Below are positions 35,107 through 44,590 of a stretch of DNA of 64,000 bases, piece after piece (positions within the stretch are counted from its first letter, which is position 1; every line of letters starts with the position of its first letter). This DNA is from UBA1140 sp964573285 (GTDB lineage Bacteria > Campylobacterota > Campylobacteria > Campylobacterales > Sulfurovaceae): the NCBI GenBank assembly GCA_964573285.1, contig CAZNJD010000055.1, positions 7,236 through 71,235 on the forward strand. The letters run 5' to 3'. Position numbers and translations under genes: made by a program. A model generated the notes under the pieces. It searched no databases. It was given only the letters and a program-made list of their open reading frames with translations, and had not been told where the DNA came from.

Positions 35107-36012
35107 TTATTTTTTTGTTTTTCTATCTATCATCTCAACTATAAGTTCTATCTTTTTATTATTAAAATTTAGTCCCATTTTCTCTTGTTCAGGTGTAGCA
35201 AATGCTGGAATTCCATTGACCTCTAATACAATATATTTCTCTTTTTCTAAATCATAAATAATATCTACACCAGCAATATCTGTTCCACAAATTTTTGAAG
35301 CTTTTTTAGCTATATTTATAATTTCATCATTAGGTTCTCGCATAAATACAGAACCACCACTTGTAATATTAGTTCGCCAATCTGTTCCACTAGCTTTTCT
35401 ACCATAACATCCAACAAACTCACCATCAACTATATCTACTCTAAAATCAGTATTATCATAAGTAACAAATCTTTCTACATAAAAATACCGTAAATCCATC
35501 TGATTTAGAAATGGCATTAACATATCTAAATTAGCTTCACTCTCTATCTTGGTAAGTCCTACACCACCCCAACCATCAGTGGGTTTATAAACCATTTTAT
35601 CCCATTTTTTAATTGTTTTTCTCAGCTCTGCTGTATCATCTCTATGACATAATCTATAATCAGGTGTCAATATACCATTTTGTCTCAAAATAAATGAAGT
35701 ATGGAATTTATCTTCTGTTAAAGCAAAAGAGTCATATGTATTTATCATTGGAATTACACGATTGAGTGCTTGATATAGATATACTTGATATTGAGTCTGT
35801 TCACCAGCATTATATGAAAAAAATAAATCTAGTTTATTTAGTTTAATTCCATTATGAACTATATTTCCATTTTTCGCTGTTGCACTGCGAAGATTAACAT
35901 CATCTATTGTATAAATATCTCTCTCTTTTAATTTTTTTATAATTTTTTTACCAATGACATCACCACCACCATTTTGATAAAGCCACATACCTATTGTCCG
36001 TTTTTTTCCCAT
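35107..36012 (-). CDS. RimK-like ATP-grasp ligase
   Basis: This 301-residue ATP-grasp enzyme has FILRQNGILTPDYRLC, the ATP-binding VYKPTDGWGGVGLTK, YVERFVTYDNTDFRVDIVDG, and an intact metal-binding tail KYIVLEVNGIPAF (Glu, Asn). A WRTNITSGGS loop matches RimK relatives that add amino acids to peptides or small molecules. AGGA precedes the ATG. With the second ATP-grasp and the M14 peptidase it forms a three-gene leftward cluster. The product or target is unknown. I recall similar ligases annotated as the GAK-system type, but cannot confirm it. Confidence 0.82.
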   Translation of the reverse strand: MGKKRTIGMWLYQNGGGDVIGKKIIKKLKERDIYTIDDVNLRSATAKNGNIVHNGIKLNKLDLFFSYNAGEQTQYQVYLYQALNRVIPMINTYDSFALTEDKFHTSFILRQNGILTPDYRLCHRDDTAELRKTIKKWDKMVYKPTDGWGGVGLTKIESEANLDMLMPFLNQMDLRYFYVERFVTYDNTDFRVDIVDGEFVGCYGRKASGTDWRTNITSGGSVFMREPNDEIINIAKKASKICGTDIAGVDIIYDLEKEKYIVLEVNGIPAFATPEQEKMGLNFNNKKIELIVEMIDRKTKK

Positions 36013-36237
36013 CTCTTATCCTATTTCTATTTGTTGAAAGTATAATTTTATAAAAGTTTACTAAATTGCATATTTTTTGTAGATGAAATTATAACTATTG
36101 CTTCCATAAAGATATATAAATTGTGAAGTTTTTTATAAAATATTTTTTAGATAAAAAAATGCTATTTTTAAATGTTTAAAGAAGAGAAAAGATATATTAT
36201 CAATATCTTTTTTATACAAGGAAAAATCTCCTTGTAT
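36013..36237. other. Spacer with hairpin after the outer-membrane protein region
   Basis: 225 bp without an ORF. ATACAAGGA/TCCTTGTAT (36214-36237) forms a 9-bp stem directly at the left end of the neighbouring minus-strand gene. This is its probable terminator, although no T-run follows. The rest should hold the promoter of the ATP-grasp operon. Confidence 0.45.
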
Positions 36238-37425
36238 CTATTTGAGACGATAAGTTAAACCTGTAAAGAATACTGTACCCCAATCAGGCGTTTCAACGCT
36301 TCCTCCATTAGTTCCATCTGTTTTAGATAGACTTAAAGTTGCATTAAAGGTTAAACGATTAGCTAAATAATATCTAAATCCTGTAGATAGGCTATTTGTA
36401 ATCACATTATCACCCTCATTATAACCATCTATAGATAATGCCCAGTTATTTTCCCAATCTACTCTATCTGATAGCTCATAAGTATATGAGATATTATTAT
36501 TGAATTGATAATCAATTGTAGCTTTATCATCTAAAACTTTGGAAATATTAGCTGTCTCTCTAAATTGTGATTGATACCCAATAGGCAGACCATAATCAAA
36601 CTCTCCATCAGCTGTAGCCTTTTCACTTTTACCATTATAGTTAGATATAATTTGACCCAAACCTGCTCTAACTTTCCAACCATGAAATCTTCCAGATATT
36701 TTTTCAAGGTCAATAATCTCATTAATTCTAACAATTCCAAAAGCACCTAAAGCATCTCCTGCCAAAACACCCTCTGATTTAAGAGCCTTTTCCATATCTT
36801 CATACCAATATTTTTTATACTCTGTTAAACTATATTTACTTTTGTATTCATCTTTTAAATCTATAACCTTTGCCAATGCAATATATCCTGCATCAGAGAG
36901 AGGCTTATTTATAATTTTATATTTAGTTAAATCCTCAACAATTCTTAAAGCAATAGCTAGAGGTGTAGCATCATACATACGACCATAACCAGCACCTCCA
37001 CTTATTTTACTAAACATATCATCAGCATTATCAGCAGTTACCTGTTTCCTATATCCCAAATCAACTCCACCATATACGAAATATGTATCATCATTTTTTA
37101 GATATTTATCTACTCTTGTACCTATTGTTCCATCATAGCTATTCTCATCACTATCTCCACTATTTGGACCTTTAGATGCATCTACATTAAATTCTCCTGA
37201 TAACTCCCATGAGAAAGGTGCTGTAGTATATATATTTTTTGTACTAGCATCTCCATGCGTTTTATAACTAGTTTGATCTTGATTTCCACTCTCTATACTC
37301 AACTGTACATTTAAATAAGACTCTTGATAAGTCCCTTCTATAACTTTATAGTCTGTCATCTCTATAGCATTAATACTATTTGATAAAAGCAATCCAACTA
37401 CTACTGAAAATTTAATTTTATTCAT
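36238..37425 (-). CDS. Outer-membrane beta-barrel-like protein, uncharacterised
   Basis: A signal peptide (1-20, ending INA) is followed by 375 residues of mostly amphipathic beta strands (SYLNVQLSIESGN, APFSWELSGEFNVD, YFVYGGVDLGYR, and the final strands SLSTGFRYYLANRLTFNATL and VFFTGLTYRLK). A helical insert (about 150-225) interrupts the barrel. The sequence does not match a family I can name. The ending in a hydrophobic strand fits an outer-membrane protein although the last residue is Lys. AGGA precedes the ATG. Confidence 0.7.
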   Translation of the reverse strand: MNKIKFSVVVGLLLSNSINAIEMTDYKVIEGTYQESYLNVQLSIESGNQDQTSYKTHGDASTKNIYTTAPFSWELSGEFNVDASKGPNSGDSDENSYDGTIGTRVDKYLKNDDTYFVYGGVDLGYRKQVTADNADDMFSKISGGAGYGRMYDATPLAIALRIVEDLTKYKIINKPLSDAGYIALAKVIDLKDEYKSKYSLTEYKKYWYEDMEKALKSEGVLAGDALGAFGIVRINEIIDLEKISGRFHGWKVRAGLGQIISNYNGKSEKATADGEFDYGLPIGYQSQFRETANISKVLDDKATIDYQFNNNISYTYELSDRVDWENNWALSIDGYNEGDNVITNSLSTGFRYYLANRLTFNATLSLSKTDGTNGGSVETPDWGTVFFTGLTYRLK

Positions 37426-37573
37426 TTTAGAATCCTAATTTTTTAATTATTGAGGAAGTATAACAAAAAAACATAATAAAATGTGTTACTTAGATGACAA
37501 AACTCTATTTTTTAAAAAAAAATTACTTTAATAAAATATATATTATATTAATATAATATTATAATAATTAAGG

Positions 37574-37579
37574 TATAAT
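37574..37579 (+). promoter_or_regulatory. -10 element for the receiver-domain protein
   Basis: AAGGTATAATTTATG lies 32 bp before the ATG at 37611, in a strongly AT-rich stretch. The form equals that before the CosR-like gene. Confidence 0.5.
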
Positions 37580-37610
37580 TTATGTTCAAAACATATTATA
37601 AGGAGAGTAT

Positions 37611-38552
37611 ATGAAAAAAAGTAAAAAGAGATCAATATTATCATCTTTTTTTTTATTTATCAAAGGGCTATTTATAAAAAAAGAGCAACAGATACTAGAT
37701 AATAAAAAAATAATTTCCAAAAAAGAAGAAGATAATAATATAATTATCCAAGAAAAAGCATATCAAGAAGAGGTCTCAACTACTTATGATGATAGTAAAC
37801 TTCCCACTTTTTTAAATTTAAAAGCACTCATAGTTGAAGATAATCCTATCAATCAAAAGATGATTAAATATACACTCAAAAATATTGGAATTGATTGTGA
37901 TATGGCAGATAATGGACAAATAGGTGTAGATATGCGTTTAAAAAACCATTATGATATTATATTTATGGATATTCAAATGCCAATTATGAATGGTGTAGAA
38001 GCTACACAAACTATATTAAGATATGAAAAAGAGAGAAATCTACCTCATATTCCAATTGTAGCAGTTACAGCCAATGCTCTCAAAGGAGATAGAGAAAAAT
38101 TTTTATCAGATGGTATGGATGATTATGTATCTAAACCAATTGATTTTAATAGACTTGTAACAGTTTTACGAAAATTTTGTTCAAATAAACAAATTAGTCA
38201 TGATACAAAAGATATTTTGCTATATAAACAGACACAAACGGAAGCAAAAATTATTAGTGCTATTCTACAAAAGTTAGGTTATAGTGTTGATATTGCTCAT
38301 AGTATAGAAGAGTTCAAAAAAGAGATAGATTTTAACACTTACCATACAGCTATTATAGATAGAGTTAAATCTGATATTATACATCAAGATATAACTCAAA
38401 AGATAAAATCAAAAAATATTCGTAGTATGTTATTTGTAGATGACCGAGTCACTATAGCATCTAGTGACAAAGAGACATATACACATGTAACCAATAGTTT
38501 AACTGATTTTAAACTTATTCAAGAAAAAGTAAATAATATGATGGAGATATAA
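37611..38552 (+). CDS. Two-receiver response-regulator-like protein without output domain
   Basis: A short basic and hydrophobic N-terminus (ILSSFFLFIKGLFIKK, about 9-24) and a linker precede a complete receiver domain (about 70-195: ALIVEDNPINQKM, IIFMDIQMPIMNGVEA, VAVTANALKGDRE, DDYVSKPIDF). A second, degenerate receiver follows (about 200-313: DILLYKQTQTEAKIISAIL, HTAIIDRVKSD). This order matches the C-terminal end of hybrid histidine kinases, so the gene may derive from one. The N-terminal segment could attach it to the membrane. AAGGAG precedes the ATG. Confidence 0.82.
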   Translation: MKKSKKRSILSSFFLFIKGLFIKKEQQILDNKKIISKKEEDNNIIIQEKAYQEEVSTTYDDSKLPTFLNLKALIVEDNPINQKMIKYTLKNIGIDCDMADNGQIGVDMRLKNHYDIIFMDIQMPIMNGVEATQTILRYEKERNLPHIPIVAVTANALKGDREKFLSDGMDDYVSKPIDFNRLVTVLRKFCSNKQISHDTKDILLYKQTQTEAKIISAILQKLGYSVDIAHSIEEFKKEIDFNTYHTAIIDRVKSDIIHQDITQKIKSKNIRSMLFVDDRVTIASSDKETYTHVTNSLTDFKLIQEKVNNMMEI

Positions 38553-38572
38553 CAGAGATTTAAACTCTCTGT
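38552..38572. terminator. Convergent terminator before ruvA
   Basis: ACAGAGA-TTTAAAC-TCTCTGT, a 7-bp perfect stem between the receiver protein gene and ruvA. Confidence 0.6.
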
Positions 38573-39117
38573 AATCTCTTAAGCCCATGCTTCACTAGAG
38601 TTGAAACATCTCCTGAGGCATCACTTAATGCTTTTTTAATATGCTCTTTTTTAAAACCTAAACTCTCTAATGCCAAAATAGCATCACTCATTCCGCTATC
38701 TACAACCTCATCAGTATTACCATCAATAATAAAGTCTGCCAACTCGACTAAAATACGACTAGCAGCCTTAGGGCCAATTCCTGAAACTCTTTTTAATAAT
38801 CCTACATCTTTATCTGCTATCACTTTTGCAAAAGTAGATGGTAGAAATGTTGAACAAGTAGCCATTGCAACCTTGGGTCCTACACCATTAATTTTGATAA
38901 GTGTATCAAACATCTTTTTTTCATTTACTTCCATAAATCCAAAAAGCAAATTTACATCTTCTCGGATAATTTGGGTTACTAATAACTTCACCCTACTCTC
39001 TTTGATACTATTGGATGTATTGATTGATATATTTACCTCATATATTAATCCATTTACATTAAGATGTATAAAAGTTTGCCCTTTTTTTTCTATTATTCCT
39101 TCTATTCCAACTATCAT
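38560..39117 (-). CDS. ruvA: Holliday junction branch migration protein RuvA
   Basis: RuvA binds four-way DNA junctions and loads the RuvB helicase. The N-terminal OB fold begins MIVGIEGIIEKKG. The helix-hairpin-helix pair is KINGVGPKVAMATCSTF and VSGIGPKAASRILVELAD. A flexible linker and the RuvB-binding C-terminal domain (AILALESLGFKKEHIKKAL) complete the 185 residues. It is divergent from murJ, a neighbourhood seen in other Campylobacterota. Confidence 0.96.
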   Translation of the reverse strand: MIVGIEGIIEKKGQTFIHLNVNGLIYEVNISINTSNSIKESRVKLLVTQIIREDVNLLFGFMEVNEKKMFDTLIKINGVGPKVAMATCSTFLPSTFAKVIADKDVGLLKRVSGIGPKAASRILVELADFIIDGNTDEVVDSGMSDAILALESLGFKKEHIKKALSDASGDVSTLVKHGLKRLQRV

Positions 39118-39168
39118 AAACTATTCCTATCTATATTTTAGATAAAATTATAACAAAAAAAGAGACCT

Positions 39169-40578
39169 ATGAAATTAAAATCTATATTTACCAATAGCTT
39201 TGGTATTCTATTCTCTCGTATAACAGGTTTAGGGCGAGATGTTATTATGGCATCTGCTCTTGGAGCTTCGATATATACTGATATGTTTTTTATTGCTTTT
39301 AAACTACCTAACCTATTTAGAAGAATATTCGCTGAAGGTGCATTTACACAAGCTTTTATGCCCTCTTTTGTAGCTTCTAAACACAAAGGGGTATTTGCTA
39401 CAGCTATATTTTTACGCTTTATGCTTTTTATATTTCTAATGTCATTGAGTGTTACACTATTTCCTGAAATTATCACAAAACTATTGGCTTGGGGTTGGAG
39501 TAGTGAGACTATAGCCACTACAGCACCATTTACAGCTATCAATTTCTGGTATTTGGATTTTATATTTATAGTAACCTTTATGGCAACTCTATTACAATAT
39601 AAAGAACATTTTGCCACAACAGCTATGTCAACAGCACTTCTAAATATCTCTATGATTTCAGTTATGCTTATATACATGAACCATGAACCAAAAGTTATAG
39701 TTTATGCTCTTAGTTTTGGGGTAGTATTTGGTGGAGTTTTACAAATGATTACCCATCTAATAGCTATCAAACATTTCAAAATGCACAAAATTCTTATAGG
39801 TGGATGGAAATATAGAGCCAAAAAAAATATCAAGAATGAAGAGAAGAACTTTACCAAACTATTTATCCCATCAGTTTGGGGTAACTCTGCACCTCAAATC
39901 TCATCATTTTTAGATACATTCTTAGCCTCATTTTTGATTACTGGTTCAGTATCATATCTATTTTATGCTAACCGTATATTTCAACTACCTTTAGGAATTA
40001 TTGCTATTGCTACAGCTACTGCTCTATTTCCATCTATATCCAAAGCACTTAACCGTGGTGATGAAAAAGATGCTTATAGTAATCTAGGTCGTGCTTTTTG
40101 GTTATTAGCCTTTTTACTTGGGGCTTCAGTACTAGGTGGTATAATTTTGGCTGAACCTATAGTTTGGTTACTTTTTGAGAGAGGAGCATTTACTCAATCT
40201 CAAACTTTAGAGACTGTTAGAGTACTTAATATGTATATGATAGGACTTATGCCTTATGGATTTGCTAAACTATTTTCTATGTTTTTATATGCTTCACACA
40301 GACATAGCAAAGCAGCCAAAATAGCAACTATAGCATTACTAGGCAATATTATAGCCTCACTACTACTTATGAAACCTCTTGGTGCTATGGGATTAGCATT
40401 AGCAGGAAGTATTGGAGGCTGGATACTATTTATATTGACTATTAAAGAGGTTGGATTTAAAAGATTTATTGAGATAATTAAATCTAAAAACAGTCTCTAT
40501 TTTATAACTATAATGATATTTTTGGGAACTGCTTTTTTTTATCTAAATAAATTTATCTTAGTATCTATACGAGGATAA
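39169..40578 (+). CDS. murJ: Lipid II flippase MurJ
   Basis: MurJ moves the peptidoglycan precursor lipid II across the inner membrane. The 469-residue protein has 13-14 hydrophobic segments and the MviN/MurJ signatures SRITGLGRDVIMASALGAS, KLPNLFRRIFAEGAFTQAFMP and PLGIIAIATATALFPSISKA. It is divergent from ruvA with about 50 bp between starts. Confidence 0.95.
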   Translation: MKLKSIFTNSFGILFSRITGLGRDVIMASALGASIYTDMFFIAFKLPNLFRRIFAEGAFTQAFMPSFVASKHKGVFATAIFLRFMLFIFLMSLSVTLFPEIITKLLAWGWSSETIATTAPFTAINFWYLDFIFIVTFMATLLQYKEHFATTAMSTALLNISMISVMLIYMNHEPKVIVYALSFGVVFGGVLQMITHLIAIKHFKMHKILIGGWKYRAKKNIKNEEKNFTKLFIPSVWGNSAPQISSFLDTFLASFLITGSVSYLFYANRIFQLPLGIIAIATATALFPSISKALNRGDEKDAYSNLGRAFWLLAFLLGASVLGGIILAEPIVWLLFERGAFTQSQTLETVRVLNMYMIGLMPYGFAKLFSMFLYASHRHSKAAKIATIALLGNIIASLLLMKPLGAMGLALAGSIGGWILFILTIKEVGFKRFIEIIKSKNSLYFITIMIFLGTAFFYLNKFILVSIRG

Positions 40579-40599
40579 CACTTTTTATACAAGATGCTA

Positions 40600-41928
40600 C
40601 TATTTGGTACTATTTTTATCCTGATAAATTTTTGGATTAAGTGTAGCATCATGTTTAATAAATTGATTTAAATAGTTCTTTATTCTCTTTTTCTCTTCAC
40701 CATCTTCCATATTATTATTCCATCTTTGTAACTCTTCGAAACTCCAATTTTCAAATTGATAATCTTTATATTCTGTTTCCCATTTTTTTAAAGCCTCATC
40801 TTCATTCTCTTCTTGTGCATTTTTTAAAATTTCTAACATCTCTATTTGTGGTTTTGTATCTGCTATATCAGATAAATATTTATCAGCTAAGTCTCTATAA
40901 TCACTATCATCATTGTTTGTAACAAGAGCTAACTCTATATTATTGATAACAGAGTATTCAAAGTTTTTAGCTAGACCCTTATCTGTGCTATTTTTATATC
41001 TATCTATAAGCTCATCAAGTATTTCCATAGACTCTTCACCATTATCTCTCATCAATAGATAACTTTTTGCAAAAAGTGCATCAGCTACAATCTGTTTAAA
41101 CTCATTTTCCTCATAAACTCCAAATTGATTAATCATATCATCATATATATCTATAGCCTCTGATGGATTTTGTAAATAATCATTGAGTAGTCGTGCCTTG
41201 GAAAATTCTACTGTAGCTAACTCTTTTAAAAGCGTTTTATTTTTACTATTTTTAAATTTATTGATAATTTCATCATATATATCTATAGTCTCATTGGTAT
41301 TAGATAGATAAGTTTTAGAGTATTCTGCCAAGATAAACTTTTTGAGAAGTTCTACGCTATCACTATTTTTAAATTTATTAATAATCTCATCATATACCTC
41401 TATAGCTTCATCTCTATCTAATAAATATGCTTTTAGTGTTTGTGCATTATAATAGAGTTTTAGTAATGATACAACATCACTATTCTTAAATTTTTCTATA
41501 ATATTATTATAGTCTCTAATTGCTTCATCATTATCATGAATATAGTTTCTATATATATATGCTTTAAGCAGATGTGCTTTTGCAAAACTTTTTAAAAGTT
41601 CAATATCACTACTCTCTTGTAATTTATCTATAATATTATTATAGATTTTTATAGCCTCTTGATAATTTTCGGCAAGTGCCAAATTATTAGCTTTTTCAAA
41701 AAGAGATTTAATCTCATCTTTTAGTCTGTCATCTATATGATATTTTGGTTTTACAGAAATATCTCTATTTTCATCTTCTATATCTTCTTTGATAATATTG
41801 ACTTTTTTATGATGAACTATAATATCCTTGGGATAATTCTCTTCCACTTTATTATCAGAATAAATATATTTAATAGTTCCTATATAGATTATGGATACAA
41901 CAATTAATAATAAAAAAAATTTAAACAA
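40600..41928 (-). CDS. Exported or membrane-anchored TPR-like repeat protein
   Basis: An N-terminal hydrophobic anchor (about 2-20) and a linker precede four to five helical repeats of about 38-40 residues (EAIKIYNNIIDKLQES; EAIRDYNNIIEKFKNS; EAIEVYDEIINKFKNS; ETIDIYDEIINKFKNS; EAIDIYDDMINQFG), a TPR/SEL1-like array, then a charged helical tail. The start is a TTG at 41928 with AGGAG six bases upstream; the ATG just before it is out of frame. A protein-interaction scaffold is inferred. No partner is suggested by its neighbours. Confidence 0.8.
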   Translation of the reverse strand: MFKFFLLLIVVSIIYIGTIKYIYSDNKVEENYPKDIIVHHKKVNIIKEDIEDENRDISVKPKYHIDDRLKDEIKSLFEKANNLALAENYQEAIKIYNNIIDKLQESSDIELLKSFAKAHLLKAYIYRNYIHDNDEAIRDYNNIIEKFKNSDVVSLLKLYYNAQTLKAYLLDRDEAIEVYDEIINKFKNSDSVELLKKFILAEYSKTYLSNTNETIDIYDEIINKFKNSKNKTLLKELATVEFSKARLLNDYLQNPSEAIDIYDDMINQFGVYEENEFKQIVADALFAKSYLLMRDNGEESMEILDELIDRYKNSTDKGLAKNFEYSVINNIELALVTNNDDSDYRDLADKYLSDIADTKPQIEMLEILKNAQEENEDEALKKWETEYKDYQFENWSFEELQRWNNNMEDGEEKKRIKNYLNQFIKHDATLNPKIYQDKNSTK

Positions 41929-42140
41929 AACATACTCCTAAAATATTATTTCAATTGTAACATGTAAATTATAACATAAGTTGAATAATTTAGTTAAATT
42001 TCTAATAAAATTACAGTTTAAGTGATTTTTATTCTAAAATACGCTCTTTATTATAAGTGGTATCTATTATTTATTTATGATATTGCAAATAGATAAAGAA
42101 TTAGATAAAATGTCAGAAAATTATAAATAAAAGGGTTAGT

Positions 42141-43085
42141 ATGTCCATTAAGTGTGCATTTTTATTTCCAGGTCAAGGTTCTCAAGCCATTGGTATGGGA
42201 AAAGATTTTTTTGATAATAGTGATATAGCCAAAGATATGTTTAAATCAGCAGGTAATAGAACTGGTATAGATTTTGAAAAACTTCTGTTTGAAGCTAATG
42301 ATAATTTAGGACAAACAGAGTTTACACAACCTGCAATTTTATTAGTAAGTGTTATTGCTCATAAACTTTTTACTGATAAGACAGGTATTAAACCAACTTT
42401 AACTATGGGTCACTCTTTGGGTGAGTTTTCTGCATTGGTAGCGAGTGGTGCATTAGATGCTATTGATGCTATAGAGTTAGTTAATCTGCGTGGTAAACTT
42501 ATGGCCAAAGCATGTTCGAAACAAGAGGTTGGCATGTTAGTATCTTTGGGATTATCTGATGAGGTAGTAGAGCAGATATGCTCCAAACAGAGAGAGGCAG
42601 GACTACAAGTTTGGGCAGTAAATTATAATGCTGATGGTCAGATAGTAATAGCTGGTATCAAAAAAGATTTAGAACAGTTAGTTGATATACTCAAAAATGC
42701 AAAAGCTAGACGAGCAATGTTACTAAATATGTCTGTAGCATCACACTGTCCACTACTCCAAAGTGCTACAGAGCCATTGGTGGAGAAACTCCAAGAGATG
42801 ATAAAGGATAATTTTATAGCTCCTGTTGTATCTAATGTAACAGCAAAGAAATATAATACTAAAGCCCAAGCATTAGAGCTATTACCAGAACAGCTAGTAA
42901 CTCCTGTTAAATATAAACAATCTATTGCAAATATAGATAATGAGGTTGATTGTTATATTGAGTTTGGTCAAGGTAATGTACTCAAAGGACTTAATAAAAA
43001 AGCGACTAAAAAGCCACATTTTAATGTAAGTGATATGGCTTCTCTTGAAGCAACTATTGAGGCGATTAAGGGACTGAATGAGTAA
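42141..43085 (+). CDS. fabD: Malonyl-CoA-acyl carrier protein transacylase
   Basis: FabD loads malonyl groups on ACP for fatty acid synthesis. Seen are FLFPGQGSQAIGMG (11-20), the nucleophile elbow TMGHSLGEFSAL (Ser92), the Arg in LVNLRGKLMAKAC, and the His in MSVASHCPLL. At 314 residues it is typical. The stop overlaps mtnN by 8 bases. The 212-bp spacer upstream shows no other gene. Confidence 0.95.
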   Translation: MSIKCAFLFPGQGSQAIGMGKDFFDNSDIAKDMFKSAGNRTGIDFEKLLFEANDNLGQTEFTQPAILLVSVIAHKLFTDKTGIKPTLTMGHSLGEFSALVASGALDAIDAIELVNLRGKLMAKACSKQEVGMLVSLGLSDEVVEQICSKQREAGLQVWAVNYNADGQIVIAGIKKDLEQLVDILKNAKARRAMLLNMSVASHCPLLQSATEPLVEKLQEMIKDNFIAPVVSNVTAKKYNTKAQALELLPEQLVTPVKYKQSIANIDNEVDCYIEFGQGNVLKGLNKKATKKPHFNVSDMASLEATIEAIKGLNE

Positions 43086-43770
43086 AATAGCAATTATGGG
43101 TGCAATGCCTGAAGAGATAGAACCACTACTAGAACAAGTAGAAAATATTAAAAAAACGCAACATGCCAAAAATATATATTATGAAGCAACATATAAAGGC
43201 AAAGATATAGTTATTGCTTATTCTAAAATAGGAAAAGTATTTGCTTCATTAACTGCAACTATGTTAATAGAAAAATTTGGTTGTGACCAACTTCTATTTT
43301 CAGGTGTAGCAGGAGCTATTAATCCCAATCTAAAAATTGGTGATTTGATTATAGCCAATGCTCTATGTCAACATGATTTAGATATTACGGCATTTGGTCA
43401 CCCTTATGGATTTGTACCAGAAGGAGAGGTTTATATAGCTACAGATAAAAAATTAAGAGATACTGCTAAAAAAATAGCATCTAAAAATAATTTAATACTT
43501 CAAGAGGGAGTTATTGCTACAGGTGACCAGTTTGTAGCCTCTACAGATAGAAAAGATTTTATTGCATCTACTTTCAAGGCAGATGCCTTAGAGATGGAGG
43601 GTTCAAGTGTAGCTGTTGTTTGTAATGCTCTTAACATACCATTTTTCGTACTCCGTGCTATAAGTGATTCGGCTGATGGTGGGGCAGATATAGATTTTGA
43701 TACATTTTTAGAGAGTTCAGCAAAAATATCTGCTCATTTTATTTTAGATATGGTTGAAGTTATTGAGTAG
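43078..43770 (+). CDS. mtnN: MTA/SAH nucleosidase
   Basis: It hydrolyses 5'-methylthioadenosine and S-adenosylhomocysteine (in Campylobacterota also aminodeoxyfutalosine for menaquinone). Seen are IAIMGAMPEEIEPLLEQ, SGVAGAINPNLKIGD, ATGDQFVAS, LEMEGSSVAVVC and RAISDSADGGADIDFDTF with the catalytic Asp. The length is 230 residues. It overlaps fabD upstream and the TtcA-like gene downstream. A role in the futalosine pathway is family knowledge, not seen directly here. Confidence 0.94.
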   Translation: MSKIAIMGAMPEEIEPLLEQVENIKKTQHAKNIYYEATYKGKDIVIAYSKIGKVFASLTATMLIEKFGCDQLLFSGVAGAINPNLKIGDLIIANALCQHDLDITAFGHPYGFVPEGEVYIATDKKLRDTAKKIASKNNLILQEGVIATGDQFVASTDRKDFIASTFKADALEMEGSSVAVVCNALNIPFFVLRAISDSADGGADIDFDTFLESSAKISAHFILDMVEVIE

Positions 43771-44536
43771 AATAGTTATAAGTAAAAAACTTCTCCGAGT
43801 AGCAGGTAAAACTAATGCAGAGTTTAAACTAATTGGTCAGGGTGATAAAGTTTTAGTAGGACTTAGTGGAGGCAAAGACTCACTTACTCTTATTCATATA
43901 TTAAAACATATCCAAAAACATGCTCCATTTAAATTTGAGTTTGAAGCATGTACTATTCAATATGGAATGCCTGATGAAAACTATAAATATTTAGAAGAGC
44001 ATTGTAGAGAACATGATATAAAACATACTGTATATAATACTAATATATTTAATATTTCCCATAATACTATTCGTGAGAACTCATCATTTTGTTCATATTT
44101 TTCCAGAATGAGAAGAGGAGCATTATACACATATGCACAAGAGCATGGATTTAACAAAGTAGCATTAGGACACCATTTTGATGACACTGTGGAGAGTTTT
44201 TTTATGAATATGTTTTATAATGGAACTATAAGAGCAATGGCACCTATATATAAAACAGATAGAGGTTTCCATCTTATTAGACCACTAATCCAAGCTAGAG
44301 AGAAACAACTAAGAGCTTTTGCAGAGGATAATAATCTGCAACCAATAGGTGATGAAGCCTGTCCTGCTATGTATAAAGATGTCAAAATGCCACATGCTAG
44401 AGCCAATATGAAGATATGGCTAGAAGATTTAGAGAAATCTAATAGTAACATATTTAAAATGATAAAAGCATCATTTAAACATATTCATGATGATACTCTA
44501 CTTGACCCTAGCCGTTGGAATAGAGATGATATTTAG
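43754..44536 (+). CDS. TtcA-like PP-loop tRNA thiolation enzyme
   Basis: The PP-loop ATP pyrophosphatase motif GLSGGKDSL is near residue 37, with GHHFDDTVESFFMN and a TtcA-type Cys region. TtcA makes 2-thiocytidine in tRNA and needs three Cys to hold a Fe-S cluster. Here the first site reads FCSYFSRMRRG, so the second Cys of the usual CxxC is Phe, and only one later Cys (DEACPAM) is seen. It may be a related but distinct thiolation enzyme. The start is a TTG (43754, or 43763) overlapping mtnN; no ATG is suitably placed. Confidence 0.82.
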   Translation: MKLLSRIVISKKLLRVAGKTNAEFKLIGQGDKVLVGLSGGKDSLTLIHILKHIQKHAPFKFEFEACTIQYGMPDENYKYLEEHCREHDIKHTVYNTNIFNISHNTIRENSSFCSYFSRMRRGALYTYAQEHGFNKVALGHHFDDTVESFFMNMFYNGTIRAMAPIYKTDRGFHLIRPLIQAREKQLRAFAEDNNLQPIGDEACPAMYKDVKMPHARANMKIWLEDLEKSNSNIFKMIKASFKHIHDDTLLDPSRWNRDDI

Positions 44537-44553
44537 TAGTAACATATATTGGT

Positions 44554-44559
44554 TATAAT
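44554..44559 (+). promoter_or_regulatory. -10 element for the AtpZ-like gene
   Basis: TTGGTTATAATGTTATAG gives a -10 32 bp before the ATG at 44591. Confidence 0.45.
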
Positions 44560-44590
44560 GTTATAGTTTTTAATAAAAAAAGGATTTATT

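Noticed and set aside
39138..39677. 179-codon minus-strand ORF opposite murJ
   Set aside because: Shadow of murJ; composition is that of complementary codons with no ribosome binding site.
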